NCBI RefSeq assembly: GCF_000218685.1
Contig: NW_006763294.1
Span: forward strand, 2,118,126 to 2,182,125
Length of the DNA: 64,000 nt
Reading direction: 5' to 3'
Origin: Serpula lacrymans var. lacrymans S7.9
Lineage: Eukaryota; Basidiomycota; Agaricomycetes; Boletales; Serpulaceae
The notes beneath the pieces were generated by a model. The model was given only the letters and a program-made list of their open reading frames with translations. It searched no databases and was not told where the DNA came from. Position numbers and translations under genes: made by a program. Numbering within the stretch: the first letter of the stretch is position 1; each line of letters starts with the position of its first letter. Shown piece by piece: positions 21,731 through 34,029 of the stretch.

Positions 21731-22740
21731 ATGCTCAACGTCGCCCTTTTTCTTCTGGGCTTGGTGTTCAGCAGCGACGTGCTCGCGTCCTCTTCTTCGT
21801 CCGGATCAGCGCCCAACATTGTCGATGTCGGCTATGCGAGCTATCTGGGAAACCAGTCGTATCCCAACACGGTAGCCTACCTGGGCATTCCCTATGCCGA
21901 GCCTCCCCTGGCCGAATTACGATGGCGCGCACCGCTGCCTCTGAACACGACTCGCATCTCCCAAGAATCAAACAGACAGGTCATCAATGCCACCACGTAC
22001 CCCATGTTCTGTGTCCAAGGTTCCATCGGAGGTATGTCCTGACGCGCCGCGTTCCCGTGTGTGTGGTTCTTGACCGGTGGCAGGTGGGGATCACGGAGGA
22101 GCTGGCTCGGAAGATTGTCTCAAAGTGAATATCTACGCACCTGCTGGAGCAAAGGAAGGAGATAACCGTGCGTGCGTCCTTGCCGTTCGCTTCGTCTCCG
22201 ATGCTTAATCCAGAGGGCATACCGTAGTGCCTGTCCTGTTTTATATACATGGTGGAGGTACGTTGTATTGCTCGCATCGATGAGGCAGGTTTAATGATGT
22301 ATACATTGAACTAAGGCTATGTCTACGGAAACCCACGCAATTGGCCATTTGACCCCTGGATCAACCAGAGTCCAAACATTGTCATCGTGTCCGTCTACTA
22401 CCGCCTCGACTCCTTCGGCTTCCTGTCCCACCCCGACTTCGTGGACGCCTCCATAGGCGACTTCAACGGCCAGAGTGCTGGAGGGAGTTCTGTGGAACTG
22501 CACATGGTGGCTCATGAAGACGAAGGATTGTTCTCTGGTGCCATCGCACAGAGCGTGTTTAGGGGACCCGTGTCCACCCCCAAAGAACAACTGGTAAGCT
22601 GACAGCGCTCTTCCAAAAACAGTACACAGGAATCCTCATTGAGCATGCGAATATTAGCCCCTTTTTGATTTCTATTCCTCCTATGCAGGCTGTGGGGACG
22701 GGACAACCGCAGCGCAGATGACCTGTTTGAGGAATGTGAG
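21731..22740 (+). pseudogene. Type-B carboxylesterase/lipase, broken (copy A)
   Basis: A signal peptide (MLNVALFLLGLVFSSDVLA) is followed by the family core: YLGIPYAEPPLAELRW, SEDCLKVNIYAP, VLFYIHGGGYVYGNP, IVSVYYRLDSFGFLS and GQSAGGSSVELH with the nucleophile Ser. Exons 21731-22031, 22084-22167, 22216-22257 and 22316-22593 fit GT-AG introns. Two lesions are visible. About 40 residues between GDFN and GQSAGG are missing. After a further piece with AGCGDGTTAAQMTCLRNVS (about 22686-22740), the gene stops where a DUF6589 element begins. The Glu and His of the triad would lie in the missing C-terminus. Confidence 0.85.
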
Positions 22741-22814
22741 CCAAGAGAGTCATAGATACTCTTGCACATATGGGCATATCAACATCTATGAATGCAATTC
22801 ACACCACTATTTGA

Positions 22815-25010
22815 TTGCTATCAATGGAGTCTCATCAAGCCCTTCAAGATCTTGGCCAAACCCTTTTTGCATCGTACACATATGACAATTTTGACGTCGA
22901 TCTCAAAACCAGAGCTTCCACTATTGAACTTTCTACAGACAGTCTGAAGCACCTCACGTCTGGCCTGTTATTTCCGCTGCAACATGGGGTTTCTCAGGTC
23001 GACCTCAAGTGCTCACATGCCCTTTGGAAATAGTGGCACCTTAACCCACAGCTTCGTACCAAAGACCTTCCACCCAAGAAAACATTCAAAGATTTACTAA
23101 CCCTCCATTCACAACCAACAGACATAGCTGGACTTAGCCCACGACAACAGTTCATCGCATGGAAGTTCCTGAGCGACCTCTTGTACTTCGGAGCATTGTA
23201 TTTTTCAGGTTTCAAATCTCAGCTTGAAAAACCTTCTGTTATAGAACAAATTCCTCTCATCAAAACACCTGTCATTGCTGCCCGAGTAATGGATGTGAAT
23301 AACTCAACCATTTCAGGTAACGTCCATGCTGTATCCGAGCATGTAGTCCTATTCCATGGGGATTTGGGCATAGGAGAGCGGCTGCAGGCCATTTAGGAGC
23401 AAAGGGCAATTGAGGAGACACCCTAGAACTGTTTTCAACACCTCATTTTTGTACCAGGTCTCTTCCATCTTCAAATGACTTGTGCTGATGCATTATGGCG
23501 CACATTCCTGCAATCGGCAACAGCAAGACAAGATGAAATGAGCTTGATGCACAATGTGTCCAAGTTGCGACCTAGAGAGACAGGTATATATGGCAGTAAG
23601 CCAGGGTTTAGGCGTATACATCAGCTGGTCAATCACGCTGGAATATGCCACCATCTTGATTGCTGGAGAGTTGAGGTGAAGACTCATAATTCAGCTCATT
23701 CTACTCTTGCCCTATTTGCGGCTTCAGCACCATTGTTTGATGAACTCAAGGCTATAGCTGCCTATCTAGCCAAGGCTTGTATTGCCAATCACAAGCTCAC
23801 CTGACTATGCCAGCATCCTCCAGCATTTTGAGACCAATAATATGAAAATGGGCTACTACTCAATAAATACTTGCTACTCTATGATGAACTGTTGTATGCA
23901 ATGAACAAGGGGGACATTGCACGCGTTGAAACATGCATTGTGTATTGGATACCCATTTTTAGGGCGACGGGAAAGCACAAGTACACTATGCATATGACCA
24001 ATTTTTTGGTGGCTGTTCATTTTTCATACCTGATGGTTTAAAGTAAGTGCAGCGGTTTTCTTTGATTGATGCAAGCTAAAGCTATCCCTGTCATGTCCAT
24101 ACTAGAAGACAGAACTCCAGCAGTTCTGAAGGAGTTATGCTCCGGACCCAGAACCCCAGAACTGTCGGTATACTCAGGATTACGTTCCCCGGACCCAAAA
24201 CCCTCAAACCATTGGTATGCTCGGGATTACTTTCCTCGTGGTCTGCCAATAGGCATAACTCTACGCTCCATTCCCACATGGTACTCCGGTTGACCGCTCC
24301 AATACTCCTGCACCAGACTTCTAGTCTGCCACACATTTCTCCTCGCACGTTCTAGTATTCCTCATGGACTCTGTAGTTAGATCTTATGATACACTCCTTG
24401 CGCATACATTCTTGCTAAATAATTGTCTGCATGGAACTCTGTACCTACATTATGAGTTACTCCTTACAAGCTCCTGCTCCCCCAACAGTATATAAGCTGT
24501 AACTCCTGTACTCCATTGCTTTCTTACCAGTCCTTTTTTAAGTCCTTTCCAATCCTTCTCTGAAGTATCTTTACTCTGCTCCCTTTCTTCCTCTACTTTT
24601 CCTCCGTCCACTTCCAACTTCCAACAAGTTAGGGACCAAGGTCTGTGGAAGGGTCTAGCACACAAGCTAAGCCAATTCCCCATCTTGTCCTCTGTACTCT
24701 GTTACTCCGTCCTTATACTTTGCAGCTCTGTTACTCCAAAGAGGCCATGGTTCTGACAATCCCAGACAAGCAGTTTGGTACCATACACTTGTTAACCCTA
24801 CAGGAAAGCCAGGTAAATTCCGTGGTGTTGACTGGTGTATAGAATTATTCAACTTGTTCATCAAGGCTCAGATTTTACAATTTATCTTGTCTCACTTGAT
24901 GAGCTCTCACCCATAGGTCATTAATGGAGGTGATGATCCCAATAGAACAGTGTCGAAGATGAGAACTGTTGTTAGAAAAAAACACACACAAAAACAAACT
25001 AACACACAAT
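22815..25010 (+). pseudogene. DUF6589-family protein relic, interrupted
   Basis: Pieces on the plus strand match the DUF6589 family expanded in Agaricomycetes: YDNFDVDLK and LKHLTSGLLFPLQHGVSQVD (22880-23000), LSPRQQFIAWKFL, VVLFHGDLGIGERLQ (23340-23390), FVPGLFHLQMTCADALWR, SKPGFRRIHQLVNHAGI, LLYAMNKGDIARVETC and GKHKYTMHMTNFL (about 23990). After an intron-like site and about 700 bp of inserted sequence the C-terminus resumes with NPTGKPGKFRGVDWCIELFN (about 24800) and, past another intron, VINGGDDPNRTV (24918-24955). Several in-frame stops (23033, 23394, 23803) make it non-functional. It sits against the broken esterase and is absent from copy B. Confidence 0.75.
24066..24760. mobile_element. 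LTR-like insertion inside the DUF6589 relic
   Basis: This stretch breaks the DUF6589 reading and contains two imperfect copies of a 47-bp unit (about 24142-24189 and 24190-24237, starting CCGGACCCA) and a TATATAAG box at 24489-24496. That layout resembles a solo LTR on the plus strand. Exact ends and a target duplication were not found. Confidence 0.4.
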
Positions 25011-25239
25011 CCTCCCAGATTCCACGGAACTTGTGTATGGGCTTTGCATCCTAGAACAGTGGAGTGGTCTGGTTGTTCGTTGGGTGGTATGTATGACGAT
25101 CTTTCAAAGTAAAACCCAGAGATGTATGGGTGTGGGTTTTGAGGAGGAGGGATAGTTGGATGATAAAAGATAGGGGCTTTGTGATGAGTATGAACAAGCA
25201 CTACCTTGCTGATTGTAGCACAAGGTAGGTTTGAAAACA

Positions 25240-25784
25240 ACAAGATGACAAGGTGACGAGGTTCCCAGTGATAGCAGGTTCCTGACGCACAAACTGTAGT
25301 GCTCAGAAAAACTCTAATCAAAAGGGATGGCAGTGACTTTCAAAAATAACAAGTGATGATGACAGCAGATAGCAGTGGTAGCAGTGAGAAGTATTGTGAC
25401 CACACTGGATCACAAGTAGTAGTGAGTAGTGAACTTGAGATTAGAGAAGAAGTCTGGATTCGAGTTCTTGTTGTTTTTACAAGGTAAAATACAGGGGTTT
25501 ATATAGTAAAAGAAAAGTAGGCTATGCACAGTATAGCTGTGCAAAAAGAATGAGAAAGAACATGAAGGAAGGAATGTACACTGACAAATCCTGCGTAGGT
25601 AGCACAGGATAAGATTGTCAAAAAAAGGAAAAGAAAGGGATAGAACAATGAATGCTGTGAGTAATGTCACAGGTTTGTACAGCCATAAAGTAAAGTCCAA
25701 TAGCAAAAAGAGAGCAGGAAAATCATGATGTCATAGGAAGATGCAGTAAAAAAAGGGCAAGGCAAAACACTATCAGTATCAACA
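25240..25784 (-). mobile_element. Possible copia-type LTR, minus strand
   Basis: Read on the minus strand it begins TGTTGATACTGATAG at 25784, has TATATAAACCCC near 25500 and then a CT-rich leader, the usual look of fungal copia LTRs. The other end and a target duplication were not located. Confidence 0.3.
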
Positions 25785-26381
25785 CAGTTCCTTTATTGTC
25801 AGTCAGGCATTCTAAAAAAATATGTGTCCATAAAAATGATTCAAAAATCAAAAATAATTGCACTGCAAATGAATGTTCTGCTGAAAAAAAAGAAACTGGA
25901 GCCACCAGTCCACCACCTAGTCCAAATCCAACAGTTCCATGGCCTTACCAATGGACTGGTTGTGTTGGACCACCTGGTCAAACAAGGGAGGGAGAGGAGT
26001 AGTCCCAATTTGGAACAAGTGAGTCCCAGGCAGTGTGTGGTAGGTGTAGCTGTAGTGAAGACGATGGACAAAAGATAAGTGTACCCAAGTGAATGGAACA
26101 GCGATGAACATGGGCGACACAAGGGGATGAACCTTCTCCAGCTCAAAAACTACCCACCCACGCTCTAACCAGGCAAGATGAGCAACCGATGTTTTGATAG
26201 TATATGATAGTAGATCGACGTCATAAAGATGGACCTGTTGCCCTATTTGAACCGGCCACCGGGGCTTTGCTGATATCAGCAGTGGCACATGGTAGTTATC
26301 ACAACACAATGGGATCCGCACCTGTGTACAGTGATTCTGGACCTTCTGGGCATGCAACCAATCAGTATGCTGTCCAAGTAC
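25785..26381. other. Region without recognised gene (copy A only)
   Basis: Short frames occur on both strands but none resembles a known family. This region has no counterpart right of copy B. Confidence 0.5.
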
Positions 26382-26454
26382 GCCTTGGTAGCTTAGTTGG
26401 TAAAGCACCAGACCATGAAAGCTGGAGTCCCAGGTTCAAGCCCTGGCCAATGCA
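26382..26454 (+). tRNA. tRNA-like gene or tRNA pseudogene (Met-CAT-like)
   Basis: A 73-nt cloverleaf can be drawn. The acceptor GCCTTGG pairs with CCAATGC with one mismatch. The D arm is GCTT...AAGC with A box TAGCTTAGTTGG. The T arm is CCAGG-TTCAAGC-CCTGG with B box GGTTCAAGCCC, followed by A. The anticodon arm is weak: only CCAG/CTGG pairs and CAT is not preceded by T33, as if one base were lost from a normal tRNA-Met arm. It may be a decayed tRNA or the head of a tRNA-derived short element. Confidence 0.5.
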
Positions 26455-27032
26455 TGTTTTCTCATACTATAAACAAATGTCATAATTTGTCAGTAGTCGA
26501 CGGATCGGCAACGGAAGCGGATAGGAAGTGGTGACATCAGAAATGGTGGGGGAGCAAAGAAGACGAGGAGGAGGAGGCTGGAGGTGATGAGGAGGTGAAC
26601 TAAAATGGGAATCCAGAAACGACCATTGGGTGAGAATAAAAACGAGAGTAAGGGACCCATGGTGGGGCTAGGCAAAGGAAGGGAAGTGAAGGAAACAACA
26701 AAAGCGAGGGCGCAATGCAATGTGTAGCCAGTGGCGACGTGGAAATTTGCCGAAATGCTGAAATGCGGAAAGTACCGAATGGAAAAGCAAAGGTGAGCGT
26801 GACTGGATTGCCTAATAGAGGTGGTGCTGATCAGCCACAAGATTGAAAAAGGCAATATTAATTACTATTCCATGTGCCACTGTGCCTGTGTGGCGCAAAG
26901 GCGAGTCTTTTTGAATATTCGCTTTGTTATTGACACCTGTTCATGCTACTAATCAACTTTGGTGCATGACACCGAATCGGTTGAAGTTGGCAGTGTGGGA
27001 GTCCTAGTGGCTATGCTAGCTTGAGTGTTCAA
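26455..27032. other. Junction side of the tandem repeat, no gene recognised
   Basis: This sequence lies immediately before the start of copy B. No inverted or direct repeats were noticed at the junction. Whether it is also present left of base 1 cannot be seen. Confidence 0.5.
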
Positions 27033-27655
27033 TTGATGTCAACATGTACAAAGAAAGCAAAGAAGAAGATGAGACTAATATTGATATTAACACAAATAAC
27101 AGTTTCAGTGATTGCGAAATGCAATACTCAAAAGAATATCTGTTTTTCAAATGAACTTATTATTGTTGGATATACATGGCCTGAAGTGTAACTAGATTCA
27201 CTCTGTTGGTTTTACATTAATAGTTAATTTCTATCATATCAAATATTGATTCTACATACAGACAAGACTTACTTACAAGTATTCCTACACTGAGTTTTTG
27301 GATTCTCAACTATGGAAATCACCTTCCTTTTTAGTATTAAAACTTTGGAATCTTCCATAGATATTTTATGCTCGTTTTAGCTCTTTGACACCTCAGTCTT
27401 TTTGTTGCTAAACTGAGGTGAGTATTTACAGTAGACATCATTTTCCATTACTGACAAAATACCTAGACTTATCCTATTAGTGAAGAGAATAAGTCTAATA
27501 CACTCAAGCAAACATAGATTATTTCACCAAATTTTGGCTTAGTCCCTTCTCATGCTTGGCAGTGAACAACTGTGACCTGCTATTGTGATGTCCACATTTC
27601 TCAAGCTCACAAAATTGTTAATAAGTTGAGCTTACATACACAGCTGGTCACGAGT

Positions 27656-28212
27656 CTAGGCTTGTCCCCCAGCCAAATCACTGGGCTTAATTTTGGTTTT
27701 TAGCCAAAATTGCCTTTGAGCAAGCCCAGTGAACAGCTGGGACCACTTGTTGCCATTTTGTGAGGACGCAAAAATCCTCACCAAAGATGAGGTGGGGACT
27801 TCATAGGGACTCAAAAGCTATAAAAAATATGTCCCCAAGTTAGTATACAAAAAGCAATTTTGTAACTAGTAGAACACATTATGTACAGGAAATTTTGGGG
27901 TTTTTTGCAAACTTCACCAGAAACTCTTGGTGAGAGCGACGACAGCCTCAGCTCAAAATGTTTGAAAAAAAAAAGTCTATTAACAAAATGTAATCTGCTG
28001 GTTCCAAAAATGCTTTTATGTATACTAAGTTTTTCACCCTTTTTTTTGACCTCCCAGTCCCTACAACAAAATCCCCACCTCATCTTTGGTGAGAAATTCA
28101 TCCTCCTCACAAAACAGCAACAAGTGATCCCAGCCTGCTCAAAAAGCACCAAAATTCATATCGGCAAATATGATAAGCGCAAGCTAGCCGAGCAAGTTGG
28201 GGACAAGCCTAG
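27656..28212. mobile_element. MITE-like element with long imperfect inverted repeats (copy B)
   Basis: Copy-B counterpart of the element at 624-1180, with no visible difference in the inverted arms. It moved as part of the large duplication, not independently. Confidence 0.55.
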
Positions 28213-28671
28213 TGCAGCAGTCACAAAACTGAAGCAGACTGAGCAGAGAGGATGTATTGTGAGTCTTCTATAAGCAGACCATCAATCTGAAAAGGAGATG
28301 TTCCAGAAAAGAAGATCTGCCACGGTTGGCGAAGGTGCAACTGTTGTTCAGGCCTTTAGTCTTGAGCTGTTGGCGATAACAGTTTTTTGATGTACTTTAC
28401 CTTAGTTATACAATCACATGCTGAAATTTTTGATGTGGAACTGTGATAAGATCAAGAGATTAAGCTCCTATTGAGAGAATCTACTCTCTTAAAGAAACAT
28501 GGCAGATAGTGCTCATTGCCTTGGTCGTACAATCTCAGTCTTTAATTTTTCCAGTATTCCACCATTCCCTCAGACACCATTATCAACCCCTATCAGCTTA
28601 GCTCGTAGCCACTCCGAGTCTCAATCATTGCCCCTATTCTTTCAATCAACTTCCCACCCATTCTTTTACCC

Positions 28672-30151
28672 ATATATACATCCAGCAATCCAAAGACTTG
28701 CTCTCGTAGAGTTGAGCTCTATCAATGGAGAACATAAGTGTTATAATGTTCTCCTTCAATTTCCCTGGCCTGGTAGCTTCAATGTACTTGTAAGGACCAT
28801 TTATTATTTTCTTATCTCCTCACTCTATGTCTTGGTTCTTGAACACTTTTCCTGTTACACCTCTGGCTCTAGGGCTAGAGGTATCTTTTGCGATCCTTCT
28901 TCTCATAGCCCTCACAGGCTTTCTTAATCATTGTTACCACTTTGTATCACAGATCAGAGACTGGGTATCGCTCCCAGCCAGCCAGCACAATAGGTAAGGA
29001 CTGGTGGTAGACATCTCACCAACCAGCTCCAAGCCCCATCAATGCATGGATATACTAATAGACACTTTAGCCAGGATTGTACCTCATCATGAGGATACGG
29101 TTCCTGGACATGCGTGACAACACTTATTGTTAGTACACTTTCTTACCTGCTGATTAATCTTCAAAGTCGTACAATAGTTGTCCCTTTTTTTCTTATTGGT
29201 TGATTCTCCCCTCAGACCACTTTCCTTTTACTCCCATATCCTCTATCTGCTATATCCACTAGCATCTGTCGATCTTCAAGGCTCATTGTACCTTTTACTC
29301 CCTGCAAGTGCAGTTGGAGACAGGTATTGTTTTTTTTATAGTTTATCGTTGTCTCACAGTACTCTTCGCCATCAAGGAAATTGTTATGTGTCTGCTTGAT
29401 ACCATTGGTTTGTGTCAGCTCTTCAAAAATCTCTTGAGTTTTCTGGAGACAGTATCACATATTTTTTGCATGTCCAGGATCTCGATAGAGAGCTTGTAAC
29501 TGTGATCCTATTGGTATTGTATGAAACTGTTGACAGGGTGTCTTGATTTTTCCTCCACTTGCTTGAAGCTTGACTTGGTTGTATCTTGATTCCCTGCATA
29601 ATAGACATTTATTGAGGTCTGCAAATGGTCCTGTGTATGCAATACATGTATCAATATACATGTCATGGGGCTATAGATTCAACACATGTGAGTTCTGCTA
29701 TCCTATTTTTGACTTGCCATAGCATGGGCAGGCCAATATCTGGAAAATGTTTTTGAATCACATGGCAAATGTCTGTATAGCTTTTCTCAGAAGAGTTACT
29801 GAGGGCCAAATAAAGTTCAACGGCAAGCTTGAGATCAGGATCTTCTATAGATAGCATGGCCTGAGGTGGGTTTTGAAGGTGGTAGAGTGTATTGTCATCA
29901 AAACCAGAATGAGGATTGTCAAGAAATGCAGCTTGGAGGAGATTGATGAACTGCATAGCAAGTTTGAGGTTGTCAAGGACAGCACTAACAGTAAGTTGTT
30001 GCAAAAGCTGCTCTTTGTGTGATATATGTGGTTGTTTGGGTTTGTTTAGCCCTGGTGATCCTGAGCCTGGTTTATGATTTGGGTGGCCAAGTGGTTTGGA
30101 TCTGTCACAATTATAATTTACATTTTTTACAATAAAGTAGTAAGCAGACAT
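28672..30151 (-). pseudogene. Plavaka-type transposase relic, N-terminal and central part (copy B)
   Basis: Copy-B counterpart of 1640-3120. Here the frame is continuous for one stretch longer (minus 30151-29663): after the helical region it reads through KHFPDIGLPMLWQVKNRI to an in-frame stop just before CIAYTGPF. It is interrupted by the same solo LTR at 28789-29358. Confidence 0.75.
28789..29358 (-). mobile_element. Solo LTR, family B (copy B)
   Basis: Counterpart of 1757-2326 with the same GTACT target duplication (28784-28788 and 29359-29363). The insertion therefore predates the 27-kb duplication. Confidence 0.9.
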
Positions 30152-30356
30152 AGCTCTAAGTCAACCATATTCACATTGCCTTAGTGATGAAGATCATGTT
30201 GATTTTGACTAGATCCTAGCTGAGGCTGCCGACTCGATGATGAAACTGGATTAAAGGTATTAGGCCATATTTTTTGAACAGTGACGTACTGTTGATAGGA
30301 ATAAAAGCCTTTTTGTAGGATTTCTGTGGATTCTCTACAAGAAAGGCAATGTCGAC

Positions 30357-30642
30357 TGTTACAATACACAATTTTGGGATCTTTAAATTTTATTCTCCAC
30401 CTTAACTTTCTTTTGTAGTTTTCACACACTGTGCTATGCGGCACTTTCCATTCTGTTCACACTCCACTTTCTTGTGCTACACTGTTTTTCTTTACTCTTC
30501 AGTACAAGTCTCTCATGCAGGGGAGCTGGTCACACGGGCTGCGCCCTATGACATCATCAAGCCACTGCCTTCATCAACTGTATAGCACACATGTACAAAT
30601 AGTCTGTAGATGTATATAAACCCCAATAGATCAAGGAGAATC
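30357..30642 (+). mobile_element. Truncated gypsy LTR, family A (copy B)
   Basis: Counterpart of 3326-3611, truncated at the same point. Confidence 0.8.
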
Positions 30643-31924
30643 TCCTTAACTGGTATTTTCTCCCACTCCACTTAAGTCCTTTCCCACAATTCATGAATCC
30701 CATTTTCATATCCTAAAAGCCTCTTTTTGAGATAACCCCAGAGATGTTTAATAGGGTTTAGGTCAGAAGACTGTGCAGGCCAAACCATAGTGTTGAATGC
30801 TTGCTCCTTTAGCCAGTCCTTGACCTTCCTGCAGGTGTGCTTGTGGTCATTGTCTTGCTGGAAAATGATGTCAGGAGGATTGAGACCATAAGGCTCCAGG
30901 GTTTGCTAGAACTCATCCTTCAAAATCTGTAGGTAAAGGTCCCCATCTATTTTACCACCAACCTTGGTAGCAAATCCAACTCCTTTCCAAGTCATACAGC
31001 CTCACATTATTAAGGAACCTCCTCCAAACTTGAGGGTTCCATCTACCAGCCTATCACTAAGCCCCTCACCTGCCTTTTTTCATGCCCATTTGCATCCATC
31101 TGACCCTAGGCAATTGATTTTAGTCTCATCAGACCATATTACTCTTTTCTAGTCCTCCAAAGTCCAACCCTTGTGGGCATAGGAAAAATACAAACGAGCT
31201 TTGCGTTGCCTAGTAGAGAGAAGGGGGTGTTTGGACTTCACCACAGCGTTCATACCAGATTTCTTCAAATGAGACCAAATAGTATTGGATAAGAGGGGCT
31301 GGTTGATGATGCTGGTAAGGGCTTTGGTCACTTCAACAGCATTTTCAGCTTTGCCAGAGGTAATAAGATGTTGGGCATGTCGGATATTGGTGGGTGAAAG
31401 CTTGGAAGGACGACCTCCAATAGCTTTAGGTAGGGTAGAATGCTCTTTGGAGCAAAGTTTGGATGTAGTAGAAGGGCTAACACCAGTCTGCTTGGCAATG
31501 GCTTCACCAGAGTAGCCAGCATCAAGCAATGAAAGGATGGAGCTTTTTTGAGTAAGCAAGAGGGATCTGACCATGATGGTGGTTGAGAATCAAGAAGTGT
31601 GTGAACTTTTTTGAGCTCAGACATACTATTTGTATATATATCTTTGTTTGTACCAACACATAATGGCAAACATTCAATGTTTCAACTAAGATTCTAGTCA
31701 TCAGCTCAAAAGTGAAAAAGCCCTTTCCATGGTGTTGCTGTTTTAAGTTAACTGTATCTCTATAGCATGTGAACCAGATCACATGACCTATGGGGCAATT
31801 TTATAGCCAAGAGTATGTACTATTTATAATTCCACCAAAGCTAAGTGTAATACTCAAGCTGTTTGATGGTATGCTTCATGCATAACACACAGCATAAACA
31901 TGGAAAAGGTTTTTGGAGTCACTG
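30643..31924 (-). mobile_element. Truncated Tc1/mariner element with dead transposase (copy B)
   Basis: Counterpart of 3612-4893 with the same stops, the same Glu-to-Lys change and the same truncation. Only a few substitutions separate the two. Confidence 0.85.
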
Positions 31925-32335
31925 TATATCCAAAGATACTGATCTTGATCACACACTGATAGCCTCTGATGCCAGGCACATTTGTTATTTTAATTGACCA
32001 CATACCAATATACTTTACAGATTGATTGACTATGAGAATGTTAGTTTTGGTGATTCTGCACCTAGTTGTGCTATCTATTTTCCCTTCTTTATAAATCACT
32101 TTCCTCTTTATTCTTTTTGCTGTATTGTTCAGTATTCACTGAGCATTCTATAATTTCGCCTTTGTGGCTGATTTGTTTACAAAACTTCGGACTAGTATTG
32201 CAGAGTCCAGTATTCCTATTCTTTAGTTACTCATACTGGACTCTAGGTACTGTACACATTCTGTACTCTCTGATAATATAGTTACTCATACTGGACTCTA
32301 GTTCTGTCCCTGTTAGCTCTCAGCAAGTGGCTAGA

Positions 32336-32725
32336 TGTTACGATAACACAATTTCCGGACATCTCCTTTCCTTTTTATTCTCCGTTTTAACTTTATACTT
32401 TAAATTGCCACGCGGCATTTCCCTTTCTCACGCCGCGTTGCCTTTCTTTTACTTTTAGACTTAACTCTCTCACGCAGTGGAGCTGGCCATACGGGCTAGG
32501 CCCTATGACATCATCAGCCACTGCCTTCATCAACTGTATAGTACACAAGTACAAACAACCTGTAGTAGTATATAAACCCCAATAGATCCAGGAGACTCCT
32601 CAGCGAGTCCTCCTGTTGTATACCAACTAACTCACTGCAGCCCAAGGGGTACCCACTCCCCATCTTCCACTACCTTTATAGTGTGTTCCTGTGTGCGCCA
32701 GAGTAACTAACTCTTGGTTGTTACA
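32336..32725 (+). mobile_element. Complete solo LTR, family A (copy B)
   Basis: The 390-bp sequence begins TGTTACGATAACAC and ends TTGGTTGTTACA. A perfect 5-bp target duplication CTAGA flanks it (32331-32335 and 32726-32730), as expected for Ty3/gypsy. It is related to the LTRs of the gypsy element at 38209-44980. In copy A the same site is the N gap. Confidence 0.95.
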
Positions 32726-32881
32726 CTAGACACTTCCCAGAAGTTCTCAATTGAACAGAGAATCCATCAGATGGCAATAAAATCAACACACAGGTTGATG
32801 TCAGCCATGTGAACTTCTGAAATGTTGCACTCCGAGGGCAGCAGACAATAGTGTCAATAGTAGGACAACATATCCATCAAT

Positions 32882-33655
32882 TCAAATGTTCCGAGCAAGG
32901 CTTATCAAAACTGAAGACAATGTTGGAGTTGAGGGGAAATTCTGAGGCACTATCCCATAAATGCAAGAGAACTTAGGATAGAGCACTGTATCAATAGCAA
33001 AAAAATGTGTATTTATATGTAAATCCAAGCCCGTTTTCTCCACGAGCAAAAAGCGACCTTGGGACTGCCCCAGACCCATTACACTGTAAGGGACCATTGC
33101 TACAACACCCAATATTGTCTTCACATCAATCACTTTGAGAAGACAATTGCCTTGTGGCTCAGACAACCAGACTGATCCTGAAGACATGTGGAGTAACTGT
33201 TGGTCTGGAGGTGAGTACAGTGACACCAATGCAACACTTTTCTGTATGCCATTGATCTTAAGCTGGAAATAGAATAGAACTTCCCCCACTTCTATATGAT
33301 CACCCGAGTCAAACTAATGAGAAGTTGAGTGAAATCTTCTAGTAGGATTAAACAGGTGTATACCTTTACATTGCGAGAAACCCGTACAATTGTCATTCTA
33401 TCCTCTTTCCAAGATGAACAAGCAACTTGGCCATTTGGTAATTGGATGTGTGCCCAACGAGTAGCTTTGTGATTAGCTAAAAACTTGTGGTTGAATGCCT
33501 CCAGTGTATACTTATTTACAACTTCAACTTGGTTTGGACAGAGTATATGTGGTGTTCATTCCATAGCTTTCAAAAGAACATACTGATCTCCTAGGTCTTT
33601 TCCACCTCTGGGTATCACTAGAAAATCCACTTCAGGCGGCCACTTTGGGGGGGCT
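32882..33655 (-). pseudogene. Plavaka-type transposase relic, C-terminal part (copy B)
   Basis: Counterpart of 5557-6330 with the same intron and stop codon. No difference was noticed in the C-terminal exon. Confidence 0.75.
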
Positions 33656-33700
33656 CTTAGCTTGATCATCTTCACCAAAAGGATGGGGCTAAGAGCCCTC

Positions 33701-33935
33701 AATACCTTGGTTCTTAGAGGTGTTTAGGGTATTGGTCCATAGTTTAGGTCTATATAGTGGGGACTAAAACCAATTAAGGATAATACCTTGGTCCTTAAAA
33801 CTGATGGGGGATTGGTCCATAGTTTATGACCATGTTCTAGGGTCTAAAATATATCAGTATAATACCTTGGTCTTTGGAGGTGAATGAGGGATAGGTCCAT
33901 GGCCTGTAATTGATAATAAAACTATGTGAAAACTC
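33701..33935. repeat. Tandem repeat, about 80 bp x 3 (copy B)
   Basis: Counterpart of 6376-6610 with three units in the same order. Confidence 0.8.
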
Positions 33936-34029
33936 AGCCGCTGCCCAAGAGGCTATAGAAACGACTTTATTATTTACCTATGTGAAAACTACAATGGATG
34001 TTAGTTTAAGGTGATCTCTAATAAATGTA

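Noticed and set aside
24140..24240. CRISPR-like direct repeats
   Set aside because: Only two imperfect 47-bp units with no spacers in a eukaryotic genome; better explained as part of an LTR-like insert.
25917..26408. 163-codon minus-strand frame
   Set aside because: It overlaps the tRNA-like sequence, has no recognisable domain, and its amino-acid composition looks random.
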